Assembly (NCBI GenBank): GCA_031308135.1
Contig: JAHLJT010000631.1
Coordinates: 223,891,654 to 223,955,653, forward strand
Reading direction: 5' to 3'
Length of the DNA: 64,000 bases
Source: Acheta domesticus
Lineage: Eukaryota > Arthropoda > Insecta > Orthoptera > Gryllidae
Under the pieces are notes generated by a model. That model was given only the letters and a program-made list of their open reading frames with translations. It ran no database searches and had not been told where the DNA came from. The position numbers and the translations under genes are program-made. Below are positions 1 through 12,300 of the stretch, one piece after another (positions within the stretch are counted from its first letter, which is position 1; each line of letters starts with the position of its first letter).

Positions 1-1988
1 GTCCGGATGCTTGGTATTATCCGGGTATCTTTAAGTAGGATTTTTCAGTGAAGTGAGTTTCGGAGATTAGCATAATATATATGTATTTTTCTTTGAGAAT
101 AGATACGAGCTCTTTTCGATGTTGGATTAAACCGTTTGCGTTTACTCATATTTTTGATTTTGTGATTTATCATATTTTTTCAGTCAGAAAAAATAGTGTT
201 AAGTTGACGGAAAAAAAGGGATGTGGGTGGCGGGACGGGGGTTAAGAAACCTTTCAAAAATATTATTTTTATGTTAGAATTGTGGTGTAACTACTCATAT
301 GTAATTTGGTGAAGGGAACTTTTTACCATCTTATCCGAGGGTACCCTTTGTGAGGTCGACCTGATTCAATGAAAATATGTTGGAAGGGTAATCATTAATA
401 ATCTGGAGTGGTGTAGGATATTTAATTTGATTGGCAACTGCTTCTATATTTGTATTTAAAGAAATTTCATCTGGTAGTGTAAACAGTTTAAGAAATATTA
501 ACAAACCTCCACTAGCTCTAATTGAAGAGGTTCTATTTTTGTAGAATGGGATATATTCGTGTATCTGAGCACACCTTTCTTAAGACATTTGTTTCTTGTA
601 AGCATAAACTTACAGGATGAAATTTATGTATTAATAACTCGATATTTTCTAATCTGCCAAAATTCCCTTTCCAATCCACTACATTAATTTCATGTTTTAT
701 AATTTCTGTTTTTGAAACTGTATAGATCTTTAACAAACTTTGAGAAGTAATTGAGTAATGAAATCTTGTAACTTCTTAATAAGGCGAGTACAATTGTTTT
801 TCATACCACTATTCATGTGTTCATGAGGTTCTTTACACATAATTATCGGATCATCAGTTTTATCCGTGCATTCACTAATTCTTTTATGCAATGTTGTCTT
901 TTAGCTTTATCCATCAAATTAATAAATTATTGTAAAATTATTATATATTTATTTGTTATTCTTATATTAGTAAATACTTAAGAGATATTTAATTGTAACG
1001 GGTTCCTGACCTGAATAAAAATCTTAATATAACAAACGTAAATATATAATTAAAACGTGTCAATTTTTGTCTTTGTGCGCTTAATATTTAGCAGGTGGAC
1101 TGCGAATAAACCACGAGTTATTATGACAAGAAAGTTGGATAAACAAAGTGATTTTTAATTCTATGAATAAGGGTCAAATATATTATGAACATATCAGGCA
1201 TTGAAGATTAAGTTTCATTGATTAATTTTAATTATTAGAGTAGTTTGAGCGTGGAATGTTGAAAGAATAATACACTTAAGTAGTGATTTTATTTCAAGTG
1301 CATTAATTGGAATCGTTTGAATCGTATGAAATTGTTTCTTGTGGTGTATTTGGTAGCAAAATAAAACTGTGCAATGCGTCTCATGTGTTATGTTAGCACT
1401 TAAATTTCCTAAAGAGACACCGATAAGGGGTAAGTGGTTGACAAATGTCTGTAAACGATACTAGCAATCCCAATGAATGATGAAATTATAGTTTCCGCTG
1501 TGATATTTAACTACTAAAAAAATGTGAATAATTATTTATTCATAGGAAGTTATTTATCGAAGACGGCAAAAAAAATTATTTCAGTTCAATGTCATTCATT
1601 AAATCACCAGAAAATTTCATGAGTATGAAAACACGTCTTAGGAGAAAAAACTTACTCATTTTTAAACGTCGGAGTCCGGCGGTAGCGATTTGTCAGAGAG
1701 TGCCGGAGGGTTTACATTGACCTTTCTTTTCGTCGCTTTTTGCCCCTGTTGGTACAGAACGATCCATGAACTCATCCATCATAGGTCAACGGTTCAGTAG
1801 CCACCGCGACAGTACTTTGTGTTGCTAAGCGTTCCCGGGGACAGGGATTTGGCAAATGTCCCATCAGCAAGTTCGTATAATCCATTTCTTATAAGTTTCA
1901 AATTTCTGGAGAAATTCATAAAATTGCTTTTGATATGTTAATGTTTTTGCCATTAGTGAGATAACATTGATCTTTGGTAACTATTTTA
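1..1988. other. AT-rich spacer, no gene recognised
   Basis: No open frame here resembles a known protein and no structural RNA was recognised. The only change in composition is a GC-richer patch at about 1665-1860 that I cannot assign; it may be a decayed repeat. Confidence 0.6.
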
Positions 1989-2033
1989 CTTTAATTGATT
2001 ATAATCAATTAAAGAGTAATAATTATTACTCTT
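1989..2033. repeat. Two overlapping AT-rich perfect palindromes
   Basis: Positions 1989-2014 form a perfect 26-bp palindrome built on TTAATTGATTATAATC. Positions 2012-2033 form a second perfect 22-bp palindrome built on GAGTAATAATTATTACTC. The sequence after them (to about 2040) again reads TTAATTGAT, so a larger imperfect palindrome encloses the second one. The DNA could form a cruciform, but the AT bias makes biological meaning uncertain. Confidence 0.7.
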
Positions 2034-2299
2034 AATTGATTTTATTCCTTTACCAGACATCTACAATGAACACAGAACTATATTACTACATTCTACTACA
2101 CAGGTGCTATAGAATAGCGCAGACTTTCCCGTATTAGTTTTCTATTTCTTTGGGTCTGGGCTAGCTATTCGGAATTGTCACATACCTTTACCAGCTGCCA
2201 TCTATCGCCGCCGAAAGCACATTTTTTAAAAATTTTCTTAATTTTTTCGGTTTCCTAATGGTACAACGGAAATATTAATTTTAGACTATTAAAGAACAC

Positions 2300-2500
2300 T
2301 AAAACCTCGTCCAAAATGGCAATTTCCTTTGAAAAATTTGAAGCCGTTTTTAAGAAAATGGTGTTTAAGTGCTAATGCATATTCAAAATTTGAATCTCTT
2401 TTTCACAGAACATTTTCGAGATTTCGAAAAACTTTATTGAAAGTCATTTTAAGACATTTAACTCACAAATACAATAGTATTTACAAATTTCAGTAAATGT
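2300..2500 (+). repeat. Dispersed repeat, related to 22690-22895 on the other strand
   Basis: The stretch running from AAAAATTTGAAGCCGTTTTT through TTTGAATCTCTTTTTCACA to AACTCACAAATAC is matched in reverse complement by 22690-22895. That copy reads AAAAATTTGGAGCCGTTTTT, TTTGAAGCTCTTTTTCACA and AACTCACAAATAC in the same order. No coding potential was seen, so this is probably a decayed non-autonomous transposon. Confidence 0.6.
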
Positions 2501-3126
2501 GCATATTAACGGTGTGAGAGTTCTTTCAAAAAAATTACATGTGGCGTTTGAGCGTTTCTCAAATGCGGAAGTTTGAACTAGGCTTGTAATTAGCTTAGAT
2601 GTTTTCTTCAAATATTCAATAACTTTTACTATTATTTCAAATGATAGAGAATGAATAACTATACGTGGATACTCAGTCTTCTCATGTATTTTATACGTTT
2701 CTTCAGCGTACTAAAGTATGACTAGAGACAAGTTGGTTTTAATGTTTTAGATCGTTCAAAAATGCTAGAATAATCTCCTCGTTAATGCTTCGAACATTCC
2801 TTCTCGTTCGTCAATCACAAAATAAAATCATAAGCGTTTTCATAAGTGGTTACAGATTTAGAATGCATAAAACTATATCTTGCATCGTCTGCTTTCTCCA
2901 GAATATCATTGTCACGAAAATATCTGCTGATACTTCGAAATTCCCGGATTTCTTTTTCAATCAGCTTGCGTTACCAGAAAAAGCATTCAACTGTTTAATT
3001 GCAACCAAAGTAACCAGTACAACTAACCCGTGCTACAGAAAACCGTGAGTAATGACAATTTTTTTTAACTCATGAAGGTGAAATAATTATATTTTGAAGA
3101 AGCCATAAACTAGAAATAACAAAAAA

Positions 3127-3262
3127 CATTGTATGTGACTCGTTCTCTATTAGTCTTTAAGGACTCAGCCGGAAGGTTAACTACTCGGCTTCGCTATCGC
3201 TCCATCTCGCAGTTAATGCTTCCGGTTTCGTCCTTAAAGACCCATTTAGAGGACTCGTGACA
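3127..3262. repeat. Foldback (inverted repeat) element
   Basis: The left arm (GTGACTCGTTCTCTATTAG, then TCTTTAAGGACTCAGCCGGAAGG) is matched by the reverse complement of the right arm (GTCACGAGTCCTCTAAATGG, then TCTTTAAGGACGAAACCGGAAG). Arms are about 50-55 bp with a short loop, the architecture of a small MITE or foldback element. Confidence 0.6.
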
Positions 3263-3559
3263 TAAATAACTATTTTAAAACTGCACATATTGCACGCAAT
3301 ATTGCGCAAAAACTCCTAAAATTTTCAAAAAATGTACATGACCTTAAGGAAAGAACTCACTTTGGAGAACAAATTTTATATGGAGGTAAAATATGTCTTG
3401 AATTTTTTAATAGGAAGACGACGACAAAAATTCAAACTTTAGCAAACTTCGAAAATTTAGAATTGTCAACCAACATGAGACCTGCGCTATTCTCTTAAAT
3501 GACCATTAGACTCTCCAATAACAAAATTTAGTCAAAATTGCTGGCGCTATTTTTTTGAA

Positions 3560-3780
3560 AATGTGTGGGGGGCTTTGTGTAAAGTACCCCCCAAAATTAA
3601 AAAATCGGTTTCAAATTTAGGGGGCCACAAGTTCAGTCAGATCTTTGGGGGAATATCAATTTGAAGAAAATTGGCAGAACGGTTTAGTCTTTAGTGTTGT
3701 TCACAGACAGACGGAAGGACGGACATACGTTTTGATTTCATTTTTTTTTTCAGTATCAAGGACCCACAAAATAGGCTGCA
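3560..3780. repeat. Unassigned decayed repeat ending in a CAGACAGACGGA-type tail
   Basis: A run of G/C homopolymers (3568-3592) and a segment ending in CACAGACAGACGGAAGGACG differ sharply from the surrounding AT-rich DNA. This kind of tail is common in dispersed invertebrate repeats, but I cannot name the family. Confidence 0.35.
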
Positions 3781-4855
3781 CCACGTGTTAGAGGATTTTT
3801 TTCTTAATTTACCAACTGGCTTTATCCACTCTTTCGTTATCAGGAACGGACAATGATTTTTTTCTGCCGAAAATCCGCCTTTTTTTGACGCAGCATTACA
3901 TAACGTTCCCTATAATACGTATATACTTCGTATATACGTTCGTATACGGGAAAGTAAAAGTACAAGTTTAAAGAACCGAAATATAACGAGACGGAACGTG
4001 CAATATACTGGTTTCCACTCTACCGGAAAGTAGATTGTGAGTATATTTCCTTCCCGCGTGAACAAATGGGGACTGCAACTCATTAAAATGATTATTGAGA
4101 ATAGTACCAACAGAATCTTGTATGGGTAGTTTACGTTACATCCACATGAGCACCAAGTCATGATAGGTTCCGCGTATTCCGGTGTACCTTATCGATTTAT
4201 GGAAGTTTCGGGAACATACCAGGGTTTCCGTCAAAATTACTCTGCAACTACTTATTTTATTTTAAAATACGTACGTAACTTTTAAAGATGTAAAATTGGC
4301 GTATAAATTGAATGCAGAAATATGTCTGTCTTTAATATTCTATATTCGGTGTACATACAAGTTTAAAAATCTATTTGAACTTTCGCAATTTTCAAATGTC
4401 GGACATTTTAATAACAATTATGAAGATATTTATAAATTCACTTTCCACTACTCGAACAAAAATGCCAAAGAAAACATTTGTTGTAATGTTTCAATAAATT
4501 GTTGAAAAATGTCACAAAAACTTCACGTCAAATATCTTCTAAAATTAAAATAGCTTAATGATTCCGGGAACGGTACAACTGGATATCATTCCTGGTGTGA
4601 TCACCACGTTTCAACTCAGAAAGGTTTATTCTTTTCATTTGAGTTACGCATGATACTACCATCCATCCATAGGGTCAGACATTCCGATTTCAAAGCACAA
4701 ACCTTTGTGCATGTACCAATCTAATTCATCTTTGTAACAAGGCTAATGACATATATAATTGTCACCACCCTGTCATCTTTTTGGACGTTATTATGCCCAA
4801 AATTCGTAACAGTAAAGAGTTCAAGTAGTGACCATGTCACTGAGTAAAAAGTGTA
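3781..4855. other. AT-rich spacer, nothing recognised
   Basis: Only short, low-complexity frames occur here. I see no domain, RNA gene or defined repeat. Confidence 0.55.
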
Positions 4856-4982
4856 TTTTAATAATTAAATTTGCTCAAAGAATTGGTCTCTCTGACCGGG
4901 ATTCTAACTCGGGTCTCTCGGAGACCCGGATTCGAATCCCGGTCGGAGTGGCCAATTCTTTGAACAAATGTAATTATTAAGA
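4856..4982. repeat. Palindrome of two inverted tRNA-like (B-box-bearing) arms
   Basis: The left arm (about 4856-4916) and the reverse complement of the right arm (about 4922-4982) share AATAATTA, AAAGAATTGG and GACCGGGATTC in the same order. The central turn is at CTCTCGGAG. Each arm has a tRNA T-loop/B-box-like core (GATTCGAATCCC in the right arm, mutated in the left). It could be two tRNA-derived SINE heads fused head to head, or a foldback element that captured a tRNA-like sequence. Confidence 0.65.
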
Positions 4983-5440
4983 CTAATGACATTAGTTCTG
5001 ACTTGTGTACTAAATTACAGCTCAAAAAAACCGTAAACACGTATTTTAGGTTCGAAAATTTAAGATCGTTGAGGTGATTTCAAAACAAAAGAGTTGTTGG
5101 CACGTAGGCACCATTAAATGATTCAAATTTGGCGCGTTTTGCAGAAATCGGCCGAACATTCCACAACCTATGTAGCAAAATCCCAAATCATGGTTCTCCC
5201 AGCACATCATTTTGAAGCTTATTTTGCTGCCTCAGCAAGAGTAAACAGGATTTTCTTGAAAACCAAATATTTACGGCTTCTTTTCTTCATCCGAGTAAAA
5301 TTTGCTGAATAATAATCCATTTGTTCTATTTATATCAGAAGATAGTTTGATCACAGATTTGTTGACATCTGCAAGTCATTTCAAAAATTTAGAAATAAAA
5401 TCATATAAATGTTTTATTCTTTATTAACCAAGTTATTTTT

Positions 5441-5476
5441 GCGACGCTTCGAGCGTCATGTTTAGTCACCTTCAGG
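5441..5476 (-). ncRNA. Degenerate hammerhead-ribozyme-like motif
   Basis: On the minus strand the segment reads CCTGAAGGTGACTAAACATG followed by ACGCTCGAAGCGTCGC. It resembles hammerhead motifs found in Penelope-like retroelements (CUGANGA core, stem II, GAAAC). Here the first core is CTGAAGG and the second is CGAAGC, so both are altered, and stem II pairs poorly. A perfect small hairpin, GACGCTTCGAGCGTC, lies inside it. Activity is unlikely. Confidence 0.25.
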
Positions 5477-5479
5477 CTA

Positions 5480-7139
5480 CAAGGAAAATAACAGTAAAAA
5501 CGTTTAATGAACATAAATCAAGTTACTTAAGTTTCGTGAACGGTAGAGTAAGAAAAGTGAAACGTGGCTCATAACGTATTCAGGTCGCATTATTTCTGAA
5601 AATATAATTTCAATCTCCTAGCTCTTACCATTTCTTCCAAAATTAAGTTTAAAATAGATGATTTTGGCAAAAAAGAAACAAAATATGAATTTAAAGCCTT
5701 GTTTTGCAGAAAAGTATATTGTATAAATTCTTTCAAACCTATTTCATTAGAAAGAGTTTTAAGCTTCTAGAAAGGTTTATTGTTATATTCATCAGAGGCA
5801 TACAATACCCAAAATGCAGCGATGTTGACGAAAACAATAGTTAATAAAAAATTCAAAGTTATTATTCTACAGATTTATCAGTATTCAATTAAAAAATTGA
5901 AATGTAAAATTCTAAAAAGTTCTTCTTCTACGAAATGATTTCAAACATATCTCTATTAAAATAACACTTTTTGAAGTCTCTACAATACTGAATTTTTTGC
6001 CAACGCTGGCGGACAATGTTCCAGAGACGAAGTTGGGAGACATGATGGCAGGCTATAATTAACGAACAAACTCCATTATTTTGAGCCGTTTGCATTTCTA
6101 GCTGATTTTTTGCTTTGGTCTATGATAATTACTGTATTTATTATAACATTCAGAGCAAAAATTTTGAACAAGCAGTCCCATTGCCGTAGAGGTCATGTCC
6201 GAAGATTGATAGCAAGAAAGTAGCAGTAATAGAGAGAATAACCAGTTTATACTTTACTCAAATTCGATTAGCCTCAGAAACCTCAATGAACGAAACGATC
6301 AAAGAGTAACGAATTTTATTTTAACTTTTCCAAATTTGAAACTCTCTTTTGTGTTCCTTTATTTATGGCAAACTGTGGTAGATTACCAATGTTAAATTTA
6401 TTGAATGTACCGTTGAACAATTTATGCATACATACGATCCTATCCATTAGTTTTATTGGGCAGATGGGCCACGCTTTTGATGGGTTCCAGAGCAACTAAT
6501 CATTAGAAAACTTCTTGATCCTTGAGCATCTAAACACAAACAACATTAATTTCGTAAAATACCTTGAAGGAAGTGTCTGAAAACTAAAACAATTATTAAA
6601 CATTACTTGCACGCAAATAATGCAGTTTAATGTGACCTCTGAAAGTCTGTGTGGAAATTATAAGAAAGGGTCATCACAGAGCCCCAAAAGTTTGGTATAT
6701 AAAGTTGAATCCCTCGTGAACAAACAGTTTTGCGGGTTGGAAACACTTTTACATAATTCAAAAAAATGTACGTTATGAAAGAAACTGGAAAAGTTATTGG
6801 TAACAATTATTCAAAAACATTTCAACTAAACTGTTTAAATTCCTTCATTATAGTTATAAATCAGAGCGTCTTGAAATCTCGTCGCAAATATATTTCAATT
6901 TTCTCAATTATTCTTTTTATTCAATTCAAACTTTTCTCAATTATTCTTTCTCTCTGTTATTCTTGTTTTTTATATGCTTGAATCTGAAGACATTAATAAA
7001 TCCGTCGATTACTGTGACGTCATGGTAGTCTGGAATGAATAACGTTTTATTTGAAACGGTATAAAAGCCTAATGTACGGTATAAAAGTTTCGGTATAATT
7101 AACGGTATAATAAAGGTAATATAATTAAAGGTATAAAAG
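5480..7139. other. AT-rich spacer, no gene recognised
   Basis: Frames are short and of biased composition, with no recognisable domain or structural RNA. Confidence 0.55.
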
Positions 7140-7560
7140 TTTCTTGTAAACTCCTGGGTTCGAGTCGACACGAAGCCTAGTCGGGATGACTAATGGTTTG
7201 AATAACTTCCCCATAAACAAGAATCGGACACTGCCATAAAGCTAGAGCCCTACTGGGGGTCTCCTTGGTTGCTGAATCACGGGGGCCATGTAGCCCTCCA
7301 AAACCGTCTCTCACTGCGCCCATCTTCACACTAACGATGTGAATGTCACGCAAATCTGGGCACCCGGGCGGGGGTTTCTAATTCTCCGCCAGGTGTTTTA
7401 TTTGCGAGAACCAGGACCCAAACCTCCCCGAAGGGAAATCGGGTAGTCATGTTTCCGGTGGCTCTCCTTTTTCGAAAGAACAGAATGGAACGGCAGGTGT
7501 TACGCAGACGACTTCAGAGTTGATGATGGACAAAGCAGCGGGTTTCTCCGGGGCCCTCCT
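7140..7560. repeat. GC-richer unassigned segment, probably a transposon fragment
   Basis: The base composition jumps relative to both flanks, and the segment includes GGGTTCGAGTC near 7159 (B-box-like) and several G/C runs. No protein match is evident in any frame. It may be a 5' fragment of a retroelement, but the family is not recognised. Confidence 0.3.
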
Positions 7561-9329
7561 ATTTTCCTCTGCCTCTCATTTCGCCATGTTTTCCTCATCT
7601 TGCGCATTACATCATAATTATCATTTTTGCATTTCAACACAAACTCATTACTGGAAAGATCCAACGACAATCATGTTGAAAATTCTGCCCTCAAAACTAC
7701 GACCAATGCAGTCTCACCGAAAATACATAAGTAAATAAGAGAGTATTTAAGTACTGTTTTATGATGGGTAATGAAAACTAGTAGAATTCTTGAGTAAGAA
7801 TATTCACCTTTTATCTTTCGTAGAAAAATATTTACCCACAGAATTTTTCCTATCACACAGACAATTATTTCTTTTCCAAATTCAAAACGCTTTAGGGGGG
7901 GAGGGTTTTTTTATGAGTTCAAATAGGGGAATAGCTGACTTACAAAGTCTGATTACTATTGTAGTTTTAAATATGGAGATTAGCTTGAGGTGAAAAAATG
8001 CTGGAGTGTTCAAAATGTGCATTACACTGCCCAAATATTTACTATCAATTCACACTCTCCGCATTTAGTGTTGCTTTTCATATGCTAGAGGCAAATGGGC
8101 ATTCATTTTGTGGAACCTCGATCGTGTCTCTTGAATATAATCAAGCACTCGTAATCCAAACAAATTGGTATTTAGCATTTCCATGTTTCGCCAACACGTG
8201 TATTTGCATCGTTATTAGTTTAGTGAATTAGTTTGGTGCCGAAAATTTGAATGAAATACTTTCAGTGGCTGGTATACGATATCGATGTAGTATTTTGTAT
8301 TTTTCTGTCATTTGATACATTTATGAAGCTGTTTTTGTATTATAAAACACTACTAATAGTGTAATACGTTACTAAAACTGATGAAATGTCGTTGAACGAA
8401 AAGTAGAATTCATTTTGTCCTCAGTAATTACTGCTAATCACTTTCATTTATATGGAAACACCTGGAAGATAGTTTCTAAAATAAAACGTAAATGAAGGGA
8501 GAACAGAACGTAAAATATGGAGAAATAATGTATAATTATATGAATATCTTTGAAAAAGCTTTTCCGTTCTATTTACGAGTATTTCTGTTTTCAGTTTCAT
8601 GCTAATAAAAAGTCACACTAACATTGTGTAAGATTAAGTCTCGTTTCAGATACACTATGCATTAAAACCTCAAAAGTATTGACATATTCGAACTGTCCAA
8701 AATGTTAAATGAACGGAGAGAGAAATCCTCGCAAATATACGCGAGTTCATTGATCTGTCAACAGAGCGTTCTTCTGATGATTTACGATTGGATTTAAATG
8801 ATTTTTGTTTTATATAAAAACATCGTATCGTACCAATCATACAAGTCACAAAACATGAGGTGCTGTGGTTTCGTCTATGACTTCATTAGATCCCGTTTTC
8901 AATAACTCCATAACATAATCAACAAACACAACGTTCCCAAGTAACTAATATGAATTTCCAAATTCTGCACATAGAAAGGAAGAAACAGCTGAATACAGTA
9001 TGTAATATCAAAAATCCGCATGTAACATAACTCCTATATAAGTGGTAAAGGGGCAGGCCAATAATGAGGCATATAGGGAAGAAGCGCTTGAGAGATTATC
9101 TTAGCTGATAATTATTTCGAGAAGTTACCCCAATTTCGGTATTTCCCTACCCTTGGCTTCCACCAGTTACCAGCCAACTCAGTAATCTAAGCGGTCACTT
9201 CAACAGAGTCCGGCCGACTTTGATTTATTGTGTAATTCGGTATTCCGCAGTTCCTTTCCGCCCACTATATGCTGCACCAGCTGTGAGGTTTACTTGTGTC
9301 AATTAATTTTTAATTGACTCTTGTTATAA
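7561..9329. other. AT-rich spacer, no gene recognised
   Basis: No domain-bearing frame, RNA gene or defined repeat was recognised. Confidence 0.5.
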
Positions 9330-9737
9330 GCGTTGTACTTATACATAGCACCGTTAGTCACAGTTTCGAGGAGCTGACATTCCCTAGGCCCATCTCGGCC
9401 TTGGAAAGGTGTTTTAAGGGAAGGTAGCATAATGTGGAACGAGGAGAAAGTGAATTTGGGGGATGGCAGGGTCTGACTTACCGTGCCACAACACCCAACA
9501 TTCGTAGATAACGCGGGTTTCGAACTCACAGCCCGTATGTAACGCGTACTTGAGCGCAAATGCTCCAAGCTCCGGCACCACCCAAACTGTCTAGAAATGG
9601 AAGGAAGGAAGAGGGTTGAAAGATGACACACGGTGGGTAGGAGAGACCTGCCATTGCAGAATACACTTGCAAACATTCGTACCCGAGGCGGGGGATTCGA
9701 ACCCGCGACTAGACGACCAGAGACCGCGTAGGCCAGG
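9330..9737 (-). mobile_element. tRNA-derived SINE(s)
   Basis: On the minus strand a promoter-like pair is visible: an A-box-like TGGCCTACGCGG (complement of 9724-9735) and a B box GGTTCGAATCC (complement of 9693-9703), about 20 nt apart as in tRNA genes. Further along the same strand, a second B-box-like GAGTTCGAAACC sits near 9505-9520. The 125-residue frame across this stretch is low-complexity and is probably not a gene. The exact 5' end overlaps the hAT terminus at 9734. Confidence 0.5.
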
Positions 9738-9800
9738 GGTGTCCAACTTGCAAGGCCTCAAGGGCCACAAATAAAACCTTTAATATGATTGCGGGCCATT
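9734..9800 (+). mobile_element. hAT-type transposon terminus (one end only)
   Basis: CAGGGGTGTCCAAC followed by a GGGCCACA motif is a typical hAT-superfamily terminal inverted repeat start. I did not find the opposite end (its reverse complement) downstream, so this is a truncated copy. Confidence 0.5.
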
Positions 9801-10532
9801 TTTTCATACTACATTACTCGAGCGATCCACACCTGACTTCCCCGTATCGTTGATCTCGGCAGTTTGCCCGCATGCTCTGAAACGAAGGGGAGGATAAAGG
9901 GAACCAAGCATGATATCAGATCGTACCATGCGTAACGCAAGGAAGCATATTGAGATTTATTTATTTATTTGTCAAAAAAACAGTAAAAATTGGATGTGAC
10001 GTGTGGGGAAAGAGATTTACCTGCGCACATTTTCTTGAATGCCAGAATTTAAAAAAAATGAATTTAGAAAATAATTATTTTAGAAAAATTAAAATATTTG
10101 AAAAATGTTTGTTCCCGAGTTATAGAAAATCAATTTCAACGGTAAATGAACTACAAGCAAAAGGAGTGCTCAACAAAACGTGCGCACAGTGAAGCTACAT
10201 TTACGTCCAGAAGCAAAATAAGGGGCCATCTCAGCATTTGCTCAATGGACAAAAACCTGATCGAGATGGGGTCATTGACCCGGAAGCTGAAGTACATTAC
10301 TTGTTACAGGCGTATTAAATATTGTTTACAAATGTATACAATACAAACGTAAACTAATTTATTATGTATCATTGTTTTGTTACAATAAACGTGATTTTCC
10401 TTTTGGACGATCAGTATAGTCTGTTATTGTATAGAAACAGTTTTGCAACAGAAAAGATTTTACTTTAATATTTACGAATTTATGAATGACAACTTTTGAG
10501 TGTCTCCAAAGAAGTTTTGTCCATCCATGACT
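9801..10532. other. Unassigned sequence, probably decayed transposon interior
   Basis: Two short overlapping plus-strand frames (9950-10192 and 10146-10352) are Lys/Asn-rich and match nothing I recognise. They could be a remnant of the interior of the hAT element that starts at 9734. Confidence 0.35.
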
Positions 10533-11153
10533 TCATACAGTGGATACGCGATCTTTACAAACATTTGATCTTTGATCTTTACAAACATTTCTAAAATAAC
10601 CGGTGAGACCAAGGAAACTCTTGACTTGTTTAACTGTCCTAGGCTTGGGAAAATATTGTACAGATTTTATCTTAGTTGGTGCAGAGGTTACTTTGCCATT
10701 TTCGGCAACATAACCTAAACATTCCACTTTAGTTTAAAGGAAATCGACCAATGACATCGGGAAACGGTCCCTCACAATCTTTTTGCTTAACAATTTGAAA
10801 TTGATATACATTCTACGTAAACTATCTTTCTTTGACACGATCACTACCGGACTGGCATACTCACTATCACTAAGTTGATTGATGCCGTTTTCCAGTCACT
10901 CCTTGATCTGGTCGTCGAGTATCTTCTCCTTGAGTGTTAATCGGCGAGGCCGTAGATACACTGGGTCATTGTCCTTGAGCTTGATCTTCGTTTCGATGGT
11001 GGATTTCACGTTCTTCCCGGGTGAGTAATCTTCAAGTAATCGGGGAACCTTCGTTTCATAGAGAGCAGGTATATCAATTTCCCCGGAATCTATGCACTGG
11101 AGTACTTTCAGGTCGTCGTGAAATTCAGTCTGCATAGAGTTAACCATTATCAA
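10533..11153 (-). pseudogene. Ty3/gypsy pol remnant (RT, core deleted)
   Basis: The upstream half carries the protease-to-RT approach and the start of RT. DDQIKE (positions about 10896-10915) is followed by an in-frame TGA where Trp is expected, then SEYASPVVIVSKKDS, the family's conserved first RT block. After FPMSLVDF, a stop and a deletion join it directly to ECLGYVAENGKV and KQVKSFLGLTGYFRN, which belongs to the end of RT. The YxDD catalytic block that should lie between them is missing. At the left edge a short TTTACAAACATTTGATC motif is tandemly duplicated. Confidence 0.8.
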
Positions 11154-11489
11154 CTATTGTCTTGTTCTTCTTTATTTCCCGCTGACATTCGTTTCACTGA
11201 GATTTGCCTTGACTAATGGTATCTTTAATCCACTCTTGTCCAAGAGTGAAATCATTGGTCATGGACTGCTTCAGAACTACATAGAACAGCGTGTTATATA
11301 CCTGGCGTTGAAGCTCGATGTTTAAATTGATTGTTCCAATTGGTCTTGTTGTTTTGTTCCCCAATCCGATAAAGCATCGCCCAACTCAGGACGGCCTATC
11401 GTATTGTAGACATCAGCTTGCTCTAGATTGGCATCGCTCCCTTTGTCTCATAGTGTAAAATAATTTCCTCCACTCACCTTAATCGATAA

Positions 11490-12300
11490 CAGCTCGTCGT
11501 CCATGGTGCGGATACATCACACACTCTTACTTTCTTTTGTACATTTCGGTGAGATGTGTCGATACTTGTTGCACTTCAAACATTTGGGCCCTTTATCCCG
11601 ATTTGTACAGTTGATCCTTTCATGTTCCTTGGACTCGCAATCGAAACACTTTATGAGCTCGTCGCTTGTCCCTTCATTCTTGTAGCCTTGTGTTTGATCT
11701 TCGTTTGTTGAATTAGTTCGATTTTTCGTCTCCATATTGCTGTACTTGCCGTTTTCCTTCTGTGCAGTTTCCTTTCGTTCTTTTGATTTCTCTTTCATTT
11801 TCTCGTAGGCCTTTAAGCAATTCTTGAGCTCTTTGGCACCATTTGCGATGTACAAAATGGCTTCGTTATTTTCATAATTTTGGATTCCATCGACGATATA
11901 CTCAATGAGTGCTTCCTCGTCAGCTGTTCCTTGACTATTCCCATCATCGAATACAAGTATTGCTTACATGTTTCATCTGGTGACCGTTTACGTTCAAGCA
12001 ACTTGCTGTGTTCTGTAGCACTGCTAAGCTTGGTAGTAAATTATTTTATAAGGTCCTTCTTGAAAGGTTTCCTTGTTGATATCTTCTTGGTCGACATAAA
12101 CGTCTTCGCTGAGCCGCTGAGCATACGTTTTGCGTAGATCATCTTTTGCAAGTCGTGCCATTCTAATAATTCACTGATATCTGCAAATTCAGAAAGCCAC
12201 TATTCAACCTGGGCTACATCATCTCCTGAAAATTCTGTTGGGCTACCTTCAACATCACGGATCGTAAATAGCGGCTTGGCTCAGTTAAGTTCACGCCTGT
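11490..12300 (-). pseudogene. Ty3/gypsy gag polyprotein remnant
   Basis: Gag packages element RNA into virus-like particles. The upstream part (about 12290-12060) reads as a capsid-like domain: SPTEFSGDDVAQVEQWLSEF and then LLEWHDLQKMIYAKRMLSGS, typical of Ty3/gypsy gag. A Lys/Glu-rich linker follows. At about 11550-11670 there are two nucleocapsid zinc knuckles, both complete CX2CX4HX4C: CFDCESKEHERINC and CLKCNKYRHISPKC. The frame is interrupted between the capsid part and the knuckles, so it is not translatable as one protein. Confidence 0.8.

Noticed and set aside
7140..7560. Ribosomal RNA or other structural RNA in the GC-richer segment
   Set aside because: No conserved rRNA motif could be recognised, and composition alone does not support the call.
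9299..9676. 125-residue minus-strand frame as a possible gene
   Set aside because: It coincides with tRNA-derived SINE sequence and has no recognisable domain.
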